Of a stretch of 64,000 nucleotides of DNA, positions 37,518 to 50,732 are shown piece after piece. The stretch covers positions 2,281,501 to 2,345,500 of the forward strand of contig CM076268.1 of assembly GCA_038380795.1 (NCBI GenBank), read 5' to 3'. The stretch's first letter is position 1, and every line of letters starts with the position of its first letter. The notes under the pieces were generated by a model. The model was not told where the DNA came from. It ran no database searches and worked only from the letters and a program-made list of their open reading frames with translations. The translations under genes and the position numbers were made by a program. This DNA is from Pyrocephalus nanus (taxonomy: Eukaryota; Chordata; Aves; Passeriformes; Tyrannidae).

Positions 37518-37754
37518 GTCATTCTGCGAGGCTGTGATGAACAACACGCAGAGCTTGGCTAAATGTGCTCTGGAACCACTGCTACAGAGAAATGTCTCGA
37601 TTTCTGAGGGCTCTGAAGAACTGAAAGATGCTCAGATGTGCAAAGGAAAAACTGGGGACACAAAAACAACAAAGAAACAGAACGGAAACGTGAATGGAAA
37701 AGCAGCCGTTAAAAAGCATCAAAATCTTCAGGCATCCCTCTCTGCAAATGGGAG
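37518..37754 (+). CDS. Orphan exon-like block with open frame, gene not recognised
   Basis: A pyrimidine-rich acceptor (TTCCTTCTCTCCTAG, ending 37517) precedes 237 bp that stay open in one frame. A donor-like GAG|GTATAT follows at 37754/37755. The exon would begin with the last base of a codon and end with two bases of one, so it is symmetric and could be skipped without changing frame. The peptide runs from SFCEAVMNNTQSLAKCAL to QASLSANG. It is hydrophilic, rich in Lys, Asn, Gln and Ser, with no membrane segment and no domain I know. The frame has a TAA at 37489, an ATG at 37492 and a stop at 37801, and AATAAA lies at 37931-37936, so a terminal exon is an alternative. It lies on the strand opposite to ATE1, 7 kb beyond its stop. 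It could be part of an unannotated gene, a lncRNA exon or chance. Confidence 0.35.
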
Positions 37755-38110
37755 GTATATTTTGACAACTTCTCTCCTTTGGTCTGAGCAGGGTTTTTGT
37801 TAGGAGAGATTTGTTAGATTCTTTTCAGGAATGCCCATTTTTAATTTTAGAAAGTCTCATTTTTCTATTCAGTTGTTCTGCTTTTCCCCAGCGTGTGAAC
37901 AGTTACTATTTTTATTTTACAACACGAAGCAATAAATGAAAAGTACAAGTTTAATATATTAAAAGCTGACCAAAAAAAAAAGACCAAAACAAGCTCATAA
38001 TAGAGCACTGGGTTCCTAGAATATCTCCATGCACGAATTACAGGAGGTTTGAGAGGATCACCTGAAGCAGGTATTGATTTGAGGTGAAGGGTGACAATAA
38101 GGACACAGAG

Positions 38111-38168
38111 AGTTGCTGGATGGGACTTTGAGCAATCTGGTCTAATGGCAGGTGTCCCTTCCCAGGGA
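38111..38168 (+). repeat. CR1 LINE internal fragment
   Basis: The run GTTGCTGGATGGGACTTTGA, GCAATCTGGTCTAATGGCAG, then GTGTCCCTTCCCAGGG corresponds to the CR1 3' UTR block also seen at 51720-51770 and 63305-63355. The terminal tail is missing. Confidence 0.8.
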
Positions 38169-38983
38169 AAGGAGTTATTCCTCCCTTTACTACAGACATC
38201 TTAGTATGGAGCACAAGACATCTGGGATTTTATGGACTACAAAAATTTCAGGGCTGAGAACAATCTCCACTTTAGGACACACAGCAGCAGCTGTTGCAGC
38301 AAACCCTCCTCAAGTTTCTGGACACTGCAATAATGAATTTGTATGAAAAGGAATAAATAATTTAAAATTGGGAACCTTGGTTGTTTTTTTTTTCAACTGA
38401 TCTGTTCTTGCTTTCATCTTGAGCAGCAGAAAGTAATATATTCATAAACTAAACGGGCTGCAATGCCCTTGGAAATAAAGTGTTGCAGTCTCCTGACCTC
38501 GTAGTTATTAGAAACCTTTTTTCAAGACCATTTTAGGCCCTGCATAGGTGAAGAAGAAGCCCTGACAGAAAAATAAGGTTTAAGAATGAAAGAGGGATAG
38601 GAGAAAGCAGAAAAAAACGATGCACATTTGACATTTTTTAGCTTTCTGTGGATTTTAATTGCAGTAATACACTGGTATTACTGGTAATGCACTGGTAGGG
38701 TGACGTATCTAATACATCCAGTGTTGTGAAATCTATACTGTTTGCCTCCAAATAGCTTTTAATCCTGATTTTTAACAAATCTGTGCTTCATTCAACTAAC
38801 ACAGCACAGAGCATTGTCAGCCCATCCCCTATCCCGACAATATTTTTTCCCTAATATATCACAATTAAGAGCAGAGTAAAACATTAAATTTAGAATGAGA
38901 TGTTAATAAAACAGATCCAGAAAATCTGGATGCTCAGACAAGGAGTAACATTAGTGCTACAGTGACCTGCACGGGCTGGAAAT

Positions 38984-39000
38984 GCCATCTGGTGGCTGCA
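38984..39000 (+). promoter_or_regulatory. CTCF-like motif
   Basis: GCCATCTGGTGGCTGCA shares the CCA...GGTGGC core of the CTCF consensus, with a mismatch at the central A. It lies between the orphan exon-like block and the end of ATE1, where a domain boundary between ATE1 and FGFR2 would be plausible. It is a motif match only. Confidence 0.3.
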
Positions 39001-39361
39001 GGTTCAGAGCAGCTCAGGAGAGAAAAATTAAGTTTGTATAGTCAGGGTTGGTTCTTCACCATATTCCACTGAATTGTGGAAGATAAAAAGCAAATGGGGT
39101 TCTGTGTTAAACAGAAAAGTCAGTTAGGGTAGTGCCAATTACTATTTTGAAAAAGCAACGTTTATTTGCTGATGTAAAACACCGAAATTGTTATTATTTT
39201 GATTGCTGGAGCAGCCGGCACTAGGGCACCACACTAAAAAAGTGGATCAATGGGACAATACTTAAGAAAGCTCAATAAAATACCTTAAAAACAAGACTTT
39301 AAGGAAAGGTAATTGGGATTGGTGAGTTCAGAGAAAAGGCAGCAGGGTGACTTGGCAACAA

Positions 39362-39406
39362 CCTCCACAAGGGTCTGGTGCTGTTGCCTCCACAAGGGTC
39401 TGGTGC
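39362..39406 (+). repeat. 25-bp tandem duplication
   Basis: CCTCCACAAGGGTCTGGTGC occurs at 39362 and again at 39387 with no mismatch, separated by TGTTG. Confidence 0.92.
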
Positions 39407-42400
39407 CTCTTCATATTCGGGGAGGACAAACCAAACCAAACCAAAGCAGGGCCAAACAAAAGGACTGAAGATGCTGAGTACAAACACTTGCAGTATTTCA
39501 GTATCTCCTGCACAAAACCAGTCCATCAGGGATGAAGGTGGGTGTGTTCTTGCTCTGCTCCAGCTCGGAGGAGACAAGGGAGAAACAGCAAACAGTTTTT
39601 TTGAAACTCCCACCCAGCCTAAGCTTTTCTGCTCCCGTGTAGACAACAAGTGAGAATTCCAACAGAATTCATGTGATTTAATTCCTTAACTCGAGCTTTT
39701 TGCCATCAGTGCAGTACATTGCCCTTAATTTATTTTTTGTATTCTACAATACCCCATTGATTCCTCCCGGACCACGACAATCAGATGTCACAGACAAAGG
39801 GAAACGGATGAAAATCTGACACATTTATTTTAAAGCCTGCAGCAGACTAAATTATAAATAAATCCTGCTTTTCCTGCAGCACAAAGGTTACAGACTGACT
39901 GTCCCCGTGGACTCTGCTCTCTTCTCGCTACTTAACAGACTTTCCAGCACTTTCTTTTGTCCTGATAGCAATCTCTCAGCAGGACTTTTGGCAGACACAT
40001 GTACTGTGTGTCAAAACTGAAGTGGAAATAACTGATGGGAAGCACAAAAATCTGATGGGAATAGTTATAATAAGGAAATGAATAAACATCAAAACACTAA
40101 AACATAACCATGAGAGCCAGAAAGCTTCTGAGCTGCTACTTGTCTGAGATGATCAGTAAGAGCCACTGCTTTCAGAGTTCTGTTTTGTATTAATACAGAT
40201 AGCATTAATATATGCAGTGCTTTGGTTTGTATGTTAATTTAATCCATTTACATTCCTATTTAATAGTTAGAAAACAAAGCTCTCAGGAGATGAGCTTTAA
40301 ATGTGCTATAAAATGCCCACAGTAGATTAATTTATAGAATACTGTTAATTTAGGAATCCACTAACCACAACCATCACCAGGACACTAAATTAAGTGTGAG
40401 TTGCTGTTGTCCATCAGCTCCTGTAAATGCCTTTTGGCTTATTCAACATATTTTAACACCATCCATTGTCTTTGCACTTGAAGAGTTCTGTTTCCAGCAG
40501 TTCTGTTTAGTAAGTGCTTGTGTACTCAGAGACTTACTCACTGTGCTTTTCACCAAAACCTCACCTAAAATAAGCTTTCTGTACCCCACCTGGCTGGTAC
40601 ACTCAGTGGGTTAACAGCTGTGGCTAACACAGATGGGTAACACCATGCATAAATGGTGTTATTTATGATATTTGCTTTCCACAGTGCACTTTTATTTACC
40701 CAGGGAGACTAATCTCTGTCTCAGAACTAAAGGCTATTTACCTGTTAATTCTCCTCTGACCAGCAGCCACCTCCAGTGCCTCCCTCTGTCACTCAGGGTC
40801 ATCACCAGCCCTTCCTCAGGTGATGCAGAACCCTAATGGAGGAATGTGGATCGCTGTCCTGGCCTCCTAAGGACACTCAGGGCTTGGAAACCCTCCAAAA
40901 CTTTGCCTTCACTTAAAAAACCCAAATCACTTGGCAAGTGGAAACACAATCTGGCCTTTTTTTTTTTTTTTTTTAATACTCAGAATGTGAGATTAAATGC
41001 AAGGGGCTCTGAAGGTGCTGTTTTATAAATATATTGGGTAAAAGATGTGGCTAAAATGCTACAGAAAATGCTGATTTTCCTGAAAAGTGGTGGAGATTTC
41101 TTCCAAAAGCAGATTCGTCCTGTAGCAGGGCTGGGACACAGAACAAGCAGGAACAGCCATGAAGGCTTTAGTGGAGATGGAGAGGCTGATCAGGAAAGCA
41201 CATAACACACATCTGGAGGATTACCTGGGACAACCAGGATGAGAAGGAATTCAGAAATACATGGCTGATCAGGCTGGAGCTTCGGGAAGATCACCTGTAA
41301 AGATACTCACAGAGCTTCCAAAAGATGGGTGGATGCAGATTCCAAAGGAGCAATGCAACAGGAAAAGTCTCACCAATATTTTGAGCAACAGGCCTTGAGA
41401 AAAATATCCCTCAGGAATCCAGAATTACCCAGAATTCTGCCTCATTCAGTGCTTGGTTATTTTTGTGGATGTGATCCCTATATTTGTGTTGCTGGTTTGG
41501 TTCCTTTGCTCAGAGACAGGTTTTTGTTCAACCAACTAGAAGTGCTATAGCCTAACTCAAATTAATAGCTAGCCCTATCTAGTTTCCACTTGTGAAAAGC
41601 CCCTTCATTTTATTTTGTTTTACTCAGACAAGAAGTATAAATTATATTTCAAGCATAATCTCTTCATTAATCTGTCTAGCTAGAACTAAAACTTAATTCT
41701 AAAATGTGGTCATGTGTTTTGAACATGATTTTGAACACTGATTTTGAAGGTATCCCTTCTTATCACTCTTTGATTCTGCTGTGCTCAACCTCCAGGGTAA
41801 TGAATTTCCAACAAACAATTACAGAAGTCACACTCAGAGCTGTTGTTTCTTGTAATAATTCACAGAGACTGGAAATAACTTTATTTTCTACACTTGCAAG
41901 TCAAACAGGCCTTGCTGAAAAGCAATTCCAAACTCAACATGCGGGTTCTTTTGCATTTACCAAAATGTGTTGCTGCTGAAAATGAGTAAGCTCCCCACTT
42001 ATTTCCAATTAAAATAAAAAATGGTCTTTTTTTTAACACTGGTCACAACTCTGCATTTTCTTACCACCATTTAATCCTCATTTATCAACAGAAGATAGAA
42101 CAAGGCAACCTTACATGGGGGATTAAGTCTCACTGAGTAGCTACACCAAAAAACCTCCTATAAAACAGTTTGTACTAAATTAAATGTCTCTAAATTCAAT
42201 AACTGTCAATGACAACATCCTAAATAAAACTGTAGTTTTCAGCTCCACTGAAGTCACTGGCAAAATTTACAGAACTTCATCCTCAGCCTCCATCCCCCTC
42301 CTAGAGCAGGGACAGAGGTATCAGTCCTTAAAAACACTGCACCAGTTTCCTTCTGAAAGAACGCTAAAGTGAGTCAGATCTCAGCAAACTACATGTGGAC

Positions 42401-44466
42401 TCAATGTTTGAGTTAATGTTGACTTTTTTTTTTTTTTTTTTTAAATATAAATACATCTTAGGGCTGTGTGAGAGTCAGAAGTTCAGTTTGCTGTGGTGCT
42501 GCAGCTCCAGTGGAGTCACAAAGGGAAAGCACCATTTCAGGATTCACAGAAAAATGGTCATTTGCCAAGGGCAGCTTCTCAAGCTGCACTCAATTTTCAG
42601 TTCTACACTTGTCTAGCTCACTTTTCTTTTAACTGCAGTCCTTTAAAAGCTCCCCAAGAGAAACAGGGCATCAGATAAAAGTCTAACACAAGGCATATCA
42701 GTAACAAATACGGGCACAAAACGATGGAGCTCTCCAGGAGCTCTCGGCGGGGACGTTAAATCTGCTCCCTCGAAATTTAGCAGAAACTTCTGCAGGAGCT
42801 CAGTGAGGCCATCATTAAATGGTCTTGATAATCTTTAAGATTTTGCAAGTCCTACTGGAATTCCTCAGTGCCTCTTAACTGCCTTTGTATCATCTAAAAA
42901 GGTTTTCTCATTTATTTTCCTTGCAAGCCATGTGGGCATCACCACTTTTCAGCACACGGTGTAGGCAGAAAATGTTACACTTTTTGACAAGTCACTGAGT
43001 GGCAAGAGGATTTTTCTCCACAGAAAGGAATTCTTCATAATACTCTTCATCAGTAACAGGTTTAGGTAAGACAGGGACAAACTGGATGGTTCAGAAACTT
43101 CTCAGTACCAGGCAACAGATAAACACACACCAGATATGATGCTGGGAGGAATAAGCAGTTTTGTTGCAGACTGGCAGTAGATCAATACAATACACTCCAA
43201 TTAATAAAAAATAAAATTCCTTTTAAAGTTACTGTCAAAGGTGTACTCCATATTAATAATATTACAGTGATCAAACAGATAACGGGGGGGAAAAGTTAAA
43301 TTTGCAATGCACTTGATTCCCTAGATTCTTATGTCTTTTCCATGTAAAAATTAATGATTAATAAAATTGACTAAGCGTTTAAAATTCAGTCAAGGCCATG
43401 AATGATAGGAGATGTAACTCTCAGAGAGCAAAACTGAATTTAGTTCCTTTCTGGGGGAAAACCACCCACACATCCCTCAATAAGAATCTTTGTTCAAAGG
43501 TTAACAGGAAACTTCAGGTTGATTTAAGGTAAATACCAGCTCCTGTTATCCCAGAAGATAAGGAACACAAATGCATTGGTTTCGTTACCGTGTGGTAATA
43601 CATTACTGAATTATACAGCAGTGTTATTTCCCTAAATTCCTACAACCTGTATGACTTGACAGGGACACAGACAACGTTCTGTATGAGATAATAAAGTGCT
43701 TTCATAAAGGATCACAACTTCCTGTGTTTACAACAGAAGTATTTGCTAACATGTTATTAAAGATGTTAACCCGTGAGCTGCTGCACCTTGAACAAAACAG
43801 CCAGTAAAAATGCAGGAATAGGATATTTAAGACTTCCCATACAGTTCTGCAGGAAAAAAATTGCAACAAAACCCAGCAGTGGTACCTCTCATGTCTTTTT
43901 TTTTTTTTTTTTAGCATAGTTCTGAAATGTGCACTGAGAGCTACAGGATAAACCTCCCGAGCTCTATTTCACATCAGTGATGTGCATTAAAATACCCACT
44001 CTCTCTAGACAAAGGATAAGGCTTATACCAAAAAAACACTGTGCCACTTGGCTGCATATCTTTGGTATATTTATAGTGCAACTGTTCTGCTTTTTCTCTG
44101 AAGGGGAAGGTTTCCCAAAGCACTGCATCCCCTTCCACTGAGAACCTACCACGGACTCCTACACTCACTAGGACCTCAGACACCCACCTACTGCTTTGAA
44201 CAAATGGAGAATGTGCACTGAAAATAATTTCTTCCTGTTTTTGGTTTTTTTTTTTAAACGTATTATTGAAATTAAACCATGCCAGATTTCACATTAGAAA
44301 GTAACAGCACGTTCCAATTCTCTTGCAAGATTTTTTTAGGAGCACACAAATGCGAGCATAAATTTCACGGCAATTTTTAAAGACAGATAGCCAAGGTGCT
44401 ACTTGAAAACATTTGTAATTTAATTCCTGCTAATCTAGATTTAGTCAACCTCTGCCTCTACAGGAG

Positions 44467-44491
44467 AAAAAAAAAAAAAAAAAAAAAAAAA
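44467..44491 (+). repeat. A25 homopolymer
   Basis: Twenty-five A residues, followed by GG and further A-rich sequence. It reads as poly(T) on the ATE1 strand, so it is not an ATE1 poly(A) tail. It lies about 320 bp past the stop codon, possibly inside a long ATE1 3' UTR. Confidence 0.9.
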
Positions 44492-44635
44492 GGAAAAAAG
44501 ACACCTGTTTTTCATTTTGCTTCGATACTTAGAATTATTCATAATGCATAGAAAGGCTAGAACTACTTAATTAAAATATATTGCAAGCGTGTTTTTTCTA
44601 AACTGATATTGCTAAAGCCTTGCTGTATTGTAAGA

Positions 44636-44641
44636 TTTATT
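44636..44641 (-). other. ATE1: Candidate ATE1 polyadenylation signal AATAAA
   Basis: The plus strand reads TTTATT, which is AATAAA on the ATE1 strand, about 170 nt past the stop codon. It is the first canonical hexamer downstream of the stop. A strong GU-rich downstream element is not obvious, and other TTTATT motifs lie further on (for example at 41880-41885). This may therefore be only a proximal site for a longer 3' UTR. The 3' UTR would span at least 44810 down to roughly 44610. Confidence 0.4.
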
Positions 44642-44810
44642 GGAGTTGGCCTTTTATACACAGTACCATGGACTCACATAAGCCTGGATGGATACCTGCA
44701 TTTCAGACTGCTATTTGAGTGGGCACACCGACACACGACTACAGTACGCATCACCCAGTGGCAGTGCAATCAAATGTAGCGCCATGGAAATGCCAATTTA
44801 ATGATTTTTC

Positions 44811-45032
<222 letters not shown>

Positions 45033-45342
45033 TCATTTATGCCACCAGCTTCAAAATGAGTAAGGAAAGTAAGGAAATTAAGAGGAAAAGCAGAGCTGAG
45101 CTACAAGAGCAGTCTGTGGACTGACAGAGCTGTGCAAGCACTAACTGGGTGGGTAGGACACAATTCCTCTTCAAAGGAATTACTCTTCAAAGATATACAC
45201 ACACACACCATAGTGGAATCTTATTAACCTCATACACAGACCCCTTGTGACTTAATTTATCCAGAATCAAACACATAAGAGCATCGTTGAGCAAGTTAAA
45301 ACTTCCTTATTTTTAGTGATGCAATTGATGCTCCTGCTGCTG

Positions 45343-45372
45343 AATAATAATAACAACAATAATAATAATAAT
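45343..45372 (+). repeat. (AAT/AAC)n microsatellite
   Basis: About ten trinucleotide units, AATAATAATAACAACAATAA and onward, inside the last ATE1 intron, 350 bp upstream (in transcription) of the final exon. It encodes an artefactual Asn run in one frame. Confidence 0.92.
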
Positions 45373-48362
45373 GTTATACAGCCGCTGTGTGTCAGAAAAA
45401 TTGGCTCTACAGTGCTAGAAAACTCTTCACAGAAAGTCAGGGAATATGCCACACACCTGAGGCCACTGCAGGATGAATTAATAAAAGTATTACAAAATAC
45501 TGGGGAAAGAAACCTTGGACTTCTCAGAGCATCAGGTTTAAAAACTCAGCAATGGAAGAGTCAACTTAAACACAGAACTTGAAACACGGGTTTGAGAACA
45601 GAACCATTTCAATTACAGTGGCAATGGAGAAGAGATGCTTATTAGAATGTCAGTATTTGGGGACACAAACTGTGCAAAGACTCCCTTTTGGGCCTTCTTT
45701 GTGCTTTTAATTTATGCTTTAGGACAAAGGAGGTTGTGAAAAGCTTTTCTTTTCAAGACTTTCTTAAGAACCTGCCCTTATTTTCCACAGAAACGGTTTT
45801 TAAACTGTTTTCTGCTGATTGCCTGAATTTAGTATGTGAAACTTAATGAAGGCTGCTTTACCAAGTTCAGAATGACTTCATTACTTTTATCTGTGTTTTG
45901 ATTCCTAACATGAAAGAAACAATGTGTTTCCCAAGATTTAACCAGGAAAACGTGGTCTGAAGGAAGAAAATTTGAGCAGTGCTTGCTAAGATTGTGCTCT
46001 GCACTAATTACTCTTGGCAATTGCTTTAGATAAACACCAAGTCAAAAACACTTTATGGCTTTCTCTCCTGCTTTGAAACCCATTAGGTTTTTGATGTGTG
46101 GCCAACACCTTCCTGATATCCCAACAGGTTGGTTTTACCACCAGCCCTTCTGCCTCTTCTGTTACATCCCCCCCCACTTTCCTGAAAGTTCATCAAGGAA
46201 AAATTTGCAAGTTTAGCTTCTGCAGGTGACACAAGTGTAAAGTTATTTTAACTCCTTAAAATTGGAAAGCCTATATTTACTGCACCTCTAGGCTGCCTGT
46301 AAGTTTGTGTCCTGAGATGGATTCAGGCCAAGCCCAGCCTTCCCAGCTTCAGGCCAAAAGCACTTTCAGAGCCTTTCACTGCTCCCTGTTTGGTACTCAC
46401 TGATCTCCACCAGTCCCAAAGCCTGATGCTCTGGATGTGATTTCATCTTTTGGCTTGCACTGCTCCTGGCCCCAGATCTGATTGCTTTGAGTAACCAAAG
46501 CTACTGTACCTTTGGTTTCACTGCAGCCTTCCTGGCTCAGCTCAGCTCTGTTCTGGCTGCTCAGCATTTACACCCTTTGCTCCACTTTCCCTCCTCACCT
46601 CCCTCCAACCAGCCCTGCTCTGGCTCCAGCCCTGCAGCCACATGAAATTGCTGCAATGACCAAGCAAATTTGGTTCTAGGAAATTCAAACTCTCCCTGGG
46701 GAGAAGTCAGGCTTGCCAAACCCCGCTGTAGATCAGCCCTTTCTTGGACAGGTTTTCTAACACAACCCTCAGGCAGGAGAAGGCTCTCCCAGAGCAATCC
46801 AGAAAACACCAGTATCTCGGAAAAAAAAACCACTGTAATACACTTCACACGTGTTTTAAGCTTCACACAGTGAGTTCTGTGCATGAACTACACATAGAGA
46901 GGCTCGGTGATGAGTTTATCACCAGGAAAAGTTTAAAGAAAGACACGCTTGGTCTTACAAACTTATGTTTGACTGACTGTAGTTGTATTTATTCTACATA
47001 ATAAAGTTGGTTCCAGATTGTTGAAAGGCAGAAAAATAACAGTCCAAATGTCTACAATGATTACCTGTTCTTCCAATGACTCCCCCTAAAGAAAAGATTT
47101 AATAATAAAAATAACCTTGTGCAAAAGTACTTAAATAGATGTAATTTAAACTCCATCTCAAAAAGAAACCTTTTACTGAGATGTTAAGTGTGAGTAAAAT
47201 AATCTCAGGTACAATAGTCAAGCTTTTAGAGAAGGCAAAGAGGAACCTGTGTCACCATCATAACAAATCAGTAAGTCAAGATTCAGCCACCTTTCAGTTG
47301 CTGCTGCTCTGGGAGCAACCTTAGGAATTCAGGAGAGTATTCCCTTTATACACAGTGTAAACATAAGCAGAATAAATTTAATAGAACTGAATGGAAAATA
47401 AAAGCAGGTTGGGCTCTGGCACAGTTTCATAAAGAAATTACTCTCCCAATAAGAAAAATTAAATACCTGCCCCTGTTGAGTAGCACGTAATAAAATCTGA
47501 TTTATATTTAAGAAGATGCCAATGGAATTCTAACAGGCCTTCCCTGCGTGGCTGATGCTGGGATACAGGAGCAATCCCCATTCAAATGCTTAATTAAATA
47601 AAATTTAAAATTTCTTTTTGAAAAAAAGAAGAAAAAACATCTCTATCAGTAAGTAATACTTCCAAGCTTTAGTACAGAAACTTTAATTACTGACTTCAAT
47701 TTGTGGAAAGACCCCTGTCATCAGACAGTGTAACAATATGTTAGGGCAACTTTAATCATTACTGTAATTACTGAATACAGTACTGTTACCACTAAAAAGG
47801 TTTTTAAAAAGCCTGTTTTTTCCTCTTCACTCTTTCTCATTTTTTACCTCCTGAGCTGTTGATTTATTGTATTCTATAGAAGAGATGCTTTCACTTGATA
47901 TATAAAACATACAAGGTCTTGTCCCTTAATTCAGTTCCAGCTATCAATAGCCTGGATGGTAGATACACAAAATGCAGAGAAATCAATTCTGTAGATTGAA
48001 AATATCTGTAATTTTAGGAAACTGGGCAACTGCAGCTGCCAGCTGTCTTTACAGAAATATTATCCTGTAAGTCTCAGAGCTAAAAATACAGGTGAACTCT
48101 TGTTGAATAAATTACCTGTCACTTCTTTCTCTTCTCCCCAATACTCCTAGAGCAGCAGCAAATTATTTATATTGCAGTCACCAACTAAAATCTGAATATG
48201 GGAGAGATTTCACATATGATTCAACCTTGACACCAATAAAGACTGCAAAGAGGTGTCAGAATATTTTGCCCCCAGCCCCATGTACCACTGCTCCATGGAA
48301 CTCACCTATGGAGGATTTCCTTTCTGAAAAAACAAAGCCCATCAGCCACATTGCCAAGTACT

Positions 48363-48446
48363 AGTAAAAAGCAGAGTAAAAAGCAGAGTAAAAAGCAGAG
48401 TAAAAAGCAGAGTAAAAAGCAGAGTAAAAAGCAGAGTAAAAAGCAG
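48363..48446 (+). repeat. 12-bp minisatellite, 7 copies
   Basis: Seven identical copies of AGTAAAAAGCAG lie between 48363 and 48446 in the last ATE1 intron. Perfect identity suggests recent expansion and probable length polymorphism. Confidence 0.97.
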
Positions 48447-50732
48447 CAGTGACCCAAAGTCCCTTTATGCAATGGGTTGTCTTGGCAGGCATGATTGGAG
48501 TTCTTGACTTTTTTGAGTCAAGATTTGAGTTCTTGCTTTTACACCCAAGGGAGGAGGAGGAATGTGAGGAGCAGGAAGCCCGACGTGCTCCTGCACAATC
48601 CAGTCCTTATTTCTTTGCACAACCCAAATCAACTTCCCCCCTAAACCTACAAGCTCCCTCCTGAAACCAAAACATCACCCTCAACTGCTGATATGCATTC
48701 CTGCTGAAATGCCAGTGTGCAAACAAGGAGGAATGATTTCCCCTTTTTTATTCCCAAGAATAACAAAACTATTTGGCCATGGTCACCTTGTCCTCCTGCA
48801 TCCATTCTACGTAGAGAACCTGGATATTGTTTTTCCCCCCACCACAGCAGGATGAAACAGTGAAAGAAGGAAAGTAAAAGGCAAAGAACCAGCCCTAATT
48901 TAAAAATTCAAATATTTAAAACCCTGCTATTGACTGAAACCCTGCTTCACTCTGAAAGCAGACTTTGAAAGAAACTCCCATGTAAATAACTCCCATTATA
49001 AATTAAGTTTTTATTTCACTTAAGAATGGAATCTCAGAAAAATTATTTTTACCTCTAAGCATGAAATCCCCAGAACAAAAAGCACAAAGGTAAAGAGTTG
49101 ACAACTGTATTTTTCAGACTGACAGCCCAAAGGGTGTGCTGGGTTTTTGGTTTTGTTTCAAGTTGTTCTTGGTTTTTAATTTTCAATTTTGAAGCAGTTA
49201 GGACCTACATGGTTTTTAAAGATGAACAGAATGTTCGTATTTTTCAAATGAAAAAAAAAAAAAGCTTAAAATTGAGTTTACAGGAAGGAAGTTTAAAAGT
49301 TTCATGATAGCCAAGCTTTCAAACTAGGTGTAAAAATGATCAAAAGAAGCACCATCCCTTGCTGGTTACACTCTGGTGATGTAATTTATTTGAGAAACTT
49401 GTCCAACTTTTTTTAAAGAAAAGCTACATCTGGTCTACATGACCTTGTCACAGTTAATGGTCAATGATTTTAAAACAAAGAAACTTTAAAAGGAAGAAAC
49501 AAATTAACTTTTCAAATTTTACAGCTGAAATATAGGAGATTTTAATTAATGAAAATAGAAAATTATTTCACTGCAGTCAGAAGCCAAATATGTCTGACCT
49601 GTGAATTTAAGCTCATTTCTTACTCAATTTAAAGCATTATTACTTTTTGTTCACCAGCAAAGTATAGGATGTCACCCTCAAAAAGCAGAGACAATAAGCA
49701 AAACCCAATAACAGTGGTATTTATATAAAACAATGAGCTGAAATGTGCTTTTTCTCCTATTGCTTCTTCCACACTGGACTCCTACGTTAAGGAATATTAA
49801 AGACCCCCTGTGCCTTGGGGTATAAAAATACTAACTCAAACCAAAGTAAGCCAAAACGAAGCATAAACAACGACACACACAAAAATTCAATGAAAAGAAT
49901 TCTTAATTAAAACCAGAAAGCACAAGTCACAAAGGAAGTACAGTAAAACGCTCAGGATATTCTCAATCAGCCAAATCTTTGCAGTTACTCTAACAAGGGG
50001 GGAAAAAAAAATAAAAATGGAGCTTTTGGAAGTTTTTTGAAAAAGAGAATGTTTGTAAGTGGAAAAAGGCACCTTATCAGAACATTATCAATGATCCTTA
50101 AAACATGAAGACAGAGAAATTCCAGTTTAACATGTATAACTTATAGAGATCCTTAAAATGGGTAAGGATAGGAAGTTGCAACAAGGGGAAATCCTAGAGA
50201 CATCTCCCAAACAAAACTTCTGGGCTTTGTGCCTGAAATCCTACAACTGCTTTATGATTTGCAATTCAAGCCCGAGGAGGGAGCAGCCTCATCACCCCCA
50301 CGGAACACACTGAGAGCCCTCACCCTGCTGTGCCACGAGGAAACAATCACTCATTGTGTTGTGACTCTTATTATTCCAGTAGTAAACATGAATGGGGGCC
50401 AATGGAAAACATTGCCTGTGAATAATACAGCAACTGAGAGCAGCTCTTGGTTTCAGCTGTAAGCAAAAAAAGCTTCTGGCTTACCTGCAAACAATCCTTG
50501 ACTCAGCTGCCCAACACTAAAATGCAACCATGTCCCGCTGATCTGGACACATTGGAAGGAATCTGTCCATTAAACACAACCCAAGAATTGCACACAAAGC
50601 AAAATATACATAAAATTCCCAGTTTATTTACGAGGAGCTCTCATATAATACAATTATTCGCACACGTCAGTTTATTATCCCGAAAAAAGGTGCCTGAAAA
50701 GTGGCTGCTGAAGGGCAAGATTTAAATCACAG

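Larger units (their letters stand above)
37755..44635. other. Intergenic DNA downstream of ATE1, no gene recognised
   Basis: Holds a CR1 scrap (38111-38168), a CTCF-like motif (38984-39000), a 25-bp tandem duplication (39362-39406), T-runs at 40957-40974, 42424-42442 and 43896-43912, and an A25 run (44467-44491). The right part may be distal ATE1 3' UTR if the proximal poly(A) signal at 44636 is skipped. The stretch 39690-39870 is rich in TTTATT and ATAAAT motifs and may be conserved noncoding DNA. No open frame here is recognisable. Confidence 0.65.

Noticed and set aside
1..44635. FGFR2 exons or promoter
   Set aside because: I looked for the conserved signal-peptide exon and a strong CpG island on the minus strand and saw neither. 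The FGFR2 start is presumably left of the window.
48363..48446. Regular short repeats resembling a CRISPR array
   Set aside because: The units are directly tandem with no unique spacers and the genome is a bird. The same holds for 28141-28290.
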